Of a DNA stretch of 8,769 nucleotides, positions 7,263 through 8,769 are shown in pieces; the stretch's first letter is position 1; every line of letters starts with the position of its first letter. The translations under genes were made by a program, and so were the position numbers. The DNA is taken from positions 10,968-19,736 of the forward strand of contig OMSV01000079.1 in NCBI GenBank assembly GCA_900290385.1. The letters are read 5' to 3'. Origin of the DNA: Syntrophobacter sp. SbD2. GTDB taxonomy: Bacteria; Desulfobacterota; Syntrophobacteria; Syntrophobacterales; Syntrophobacteraceae. A model generated the notes under the pieces. That model saw only the letters and a list, made by a program, of their open reading frames with translations, was not told the origin of the DNA and made no database searches.

Positions 7263-7285
7263 GACGCAATGCCCGAAAGCGTCTC
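7261..7285 (+). terminator. Intra-operon hairpin at the dehydrogenase stop codon
   Basis: GAGACGC (7261-7267) pairs with GCGTCTC (7279-7285), a 7-base-pair stem with an 11-base loop, followed by TTGTTTT. The stem's first two bases are the last two of the dehydrogenase TGA stop codon. It may act as a leaky terminator or an RNA-processing or stabilising hairpin that lowers or separates expression of the following aldolase gene. The T-run is interrupted and the loop is large, so strong termination is not expected. Confidence 0.4.
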
Positions 7286-7315
7286 TTGTTTTGTGACTAA
7301 AAAAGGAATCATTGC

Positions 7316-8602
7316 ATGGCATTTCAAAAGGGAAAGATAACTCCGGAATTCGAGAAGGCACTTGAAATTGGCCGCCCGCCTAACATCGTTCGGCTTTTTC
7401 CCCATTCCAAAGCGCTGATAGTGAGCGGCAAGGTGATAGACCGCGCGCTTATGGCCAAGGGCAAGGCGATAGCTATCGCGGCGAACGGCCGCAATTATTG
7501 GGCCATTCGAGGATCGCTCATGGCCGCGCAGCGTGCAAATGCGGCCATCATCGTGGAAATTGCCAAATCAGAGGGCGGCGCCAAGGCATACTGCGCCACT
7601 ACTCTTTGGAACCTCGCAATGCAGGTGGACGCGATCTGCAACGAGTTGGGGATCACGGTGCCCGTGGCAGTCCATGCCGATCATTACGGGATTCAGAGCG
7701 CCAAGGACGTGGAAACGGCCAAAATCGAAATCCCATCTATATTCGATGCCGGCATAACCTCGCTAGCCATCGATGCCTCACATCTTCCCGATGACGAAAA
7801 CCTTCTGGCCAATATCGCCCTCACACCCTACTTTCCCCGGTGGGCCGGCTATGAGACTGAAGTGGGTGAAATCAAAGGAAAAGAAGGGCTTTCAACGGTT
7901 GAGGAGGCGCTCTATCTCATCCGGGGTCTCAATGCCCATGGGATTTTTCCGGACTGGATCGCCCTCAACAACGGCACGACGCACGGCATCGAGGCCAGCG
8001 AGTCGGGCATCCAGGTCCCGCTCACCGTGGAAATCCACAATGCCCTGGCCAAGTACAATATATCGGGCGCCCAGCACGGCACTTCGGGCAATGACTCAAA
8101 GCGGCTGCAAAAGATCGCCCGGGAGACGCGGACCACCAAGGCAAATGTTGCCACCGCTCTTCAGATGCTCAGCTGGGGAGTGAAGGTGAATGAATACGGC
8201 AACGCCTACCTGGATGAGAACGGAGAATTTGTCAAGCTCCCCGGCCAGGGGGTCGATGACCGCGTTTGGGCCGAAATGGTGGCATACGCCAATGAGAAGG
8301 GTCTTAAGAAGGGGGACTACAAGAAACTGAACCTCCCGCTTGACAACAAGCTCCACGGCCAGGCACGCGAGATACGGGAAAGAATGACGAAAAACGTGGA
8401 AGATTTTGTATACGGACTGCTTGCCGAGGTATTCAACGCAAAGGACACCGCCCCTCTGGGCATCGAGGCCATTCTCAAGGCCGGTTCATACGACTTGGGG
8501 CCAAAATCCACCCGGATCGAAGATCCCGCGCAGTGGACCGAGGACAAGATTCGCGAGATGGCGAAAAAGAAGTTAAAAAGCGGGAAGACATATGAAGATT
8601 AG
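7316..8602 (+). CDS. Class II (metal-dependent) ketose-bisphosphate aldolase, long form
   Basis: A 428-residue aldolase of the fructose-1,6-/tagatose-1,6-bisphosphate class II family, which uses a divalent metal (usually zinc) to cleave a ketose (bis)phosphate to dihydroxyacetone phosphate and an aldehyde. The active-site motif HADHYG (120-125) supplies the catalytic Asp (D122) and a metal His (H123). AIDASHLP (151-158), ETEVGEIKGKEG (180-191), H223 in TTHGIE and H254 in QHGTSGND match the remaining conserved blocks. The catalytic core seems complete. At 428 residues it is longer than E. coli FbaA (about 359); the extra length lies mainly in the C-terminal part (about 345-428), which I do not recognise. 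AAGGA lies eight bases upstream of the ATG. It is the third gene of the operon, 53 bases after the dehydrogenase, across a hairpin. Whether it is the housekeeping fructose-bisphosphate aldolase or acts on another ketose phosphate is not clear. Confidence 0.9.
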   Translation: MAFQKGKITPEFEKALEIGRPPNIVRLFPHSKALIVSGKVIDRALMAKGKAIAIAANGRNYWAIRGSLMAAQRANAAIIVEIAKSEGGAKAYCATTLWNLAMQVDAICNELGITVPVAVHADHYGIQSAKDVETAKIEIPSIFDAGITSLAIDASHLPDDENLLANIALTPYFPRWAGYETEVGEIKGKEGLSTVEEALYLIRGLNAHGIFPDWIALNNGTTHGIEASESGIQVPLTVEIHNALAKYNISGAQHGTSGNDSKRLQKIARETRTTKANVATALQMLSWGVKVNEYGNAYLDENGEFVKLPGQGVDDRVWAEMVAYANEKGLKKGDYKKLNLPLDNKLHGQAREIRERMTKNVEDFVYGLLAEVFNAKDTAPLGIEAILKAGSYDLGPKSTRIEDPAQWTEDKIREMAKKKLKSGKTYED

Positions 8603-8670
8603 ATGACATTGAGAAAAGAATCGGGTTAGCAACAGAGATAACCTGCTCCCTTTCTCGGTTCCGGCTCTTG

Positions 8671-8679
8671 TGCTATAGT
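8671..8679 (+). promoter_or_regulatory. Candidate extended -10 promoter for the gene at the right edge
   Basis: TGCTATAGT reads as an extended -10 element (TGn plus TATAGT, one mismatch to TATAAT). It lies about 73 bases before the ATG at 8752 and beyond the end of the aldolase gene. There is no convincing -35 box 16-18 bases upstream. It would give the next gene its own promoter. Confidence 0.3.
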
Positions 8680-8751
8680 TTCAGTGAATTCAACGCCGAC
8701 CGCAAGACATGGCCTTGGGGAAATCCGTAATCAGAAGTTGAGTGAGGTCCT

Positions 8752-8769
8752 ATGGAAAGAATCATCAAT
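8752..8769 (+). CDS. Start of a further gene, cut off by the window edge
   Basis: An ATG preceded by GTGAGGT, a Shine-Dalgarno-like site four bases upstream, opens a frame reading MERIIN before the sequence ends. Only six codons are visible, so no product can be named. The 149-base gap from the class II aldolase and the candidate promoter at 8671-8679 suggest that it may be transcribed separately on the same strand. Confidence 0.45.

Noticed and set aside
8624..8643. GGTTA/TAACC stem after the class II aldolase gene as a possible terminator.
   Set aside because: Only five base pairs around a 10-base loop and no real T-tract; too weak to call.

Overview
The window looks like bacterial chromosomal DNA of moderately high GC. 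It carries ordinary Shine-Dalgarno sites and tightly packed genes, with no sign of phage, insertion sequences, CRISPR or tRNA/rRNA genes. The gene families fit a Gram-negative environmental bacterium: a two-domain PIN-PhoH protein, a CE4 deacetylase of the TFDxCE type, a receiver-histidine kinase protein, and an LsrF-like aldolase. Desulfobacterota or a related former deltaproteobacterial lineage is a reasonable guess, but this is inferred from gene style only.

Left half (about 116-4784), all on the minus strand. Read in the direction of transcription, the order is: an inositol-monophosphatase-family enzyme (4784-3975) closed by a GC-rich terminator-like hairpin (3944-3965); a receiver domain fused to an HPK7-type histidine kinase (3817-2729); a secreted or membrane-anchored polysaccharide deacetylase overlapping or abutting it (2750-1662); and, after a 247-base gap, a PIN-PhoH ATPase (1414-116). 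The kinase and deacetylase probably share a transcript. The kinase's ATP-binding domain has lost several expected catalytic residues.

Middle (4785-5362). A 578-base intergenic region separates the two divergent halves. I find no credible gene in it. It contains a cluster of inverted repeats (about 5041-5210), including a 10-base perfect inverted repeat and two copies of the heptamer GCGAAGC.

Right half (5363-8602), all on the plus strand. A compact operon encodes an aldolase/thiolase closely resembling E. coli LsrF, a zinc-dependent medium-chain dehydrogenase whose start overlaps it by 23 bases, and a long (428-residue) class II, metal-dependent aldolase of the fructose/tagatose-bisphosphate type. 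The last two genes are separated by a hairpin that begins on the dehydrogenase stop codon. A class I (Schiff-base) aldolase, an alcohol dehydrogenase and a class II aldolase in one operon, with none of the autoinducer-2 genes that normally accompany lsrF, suggest an undefined sugar-phosphate or ketose-phosphate catabolic route. The divergent inositol-phosphatase-like gene could belong to it. This is the best candidate for something undescribed here. The first six codons of another plus-strand gene lie at the right edge (8752-8769).
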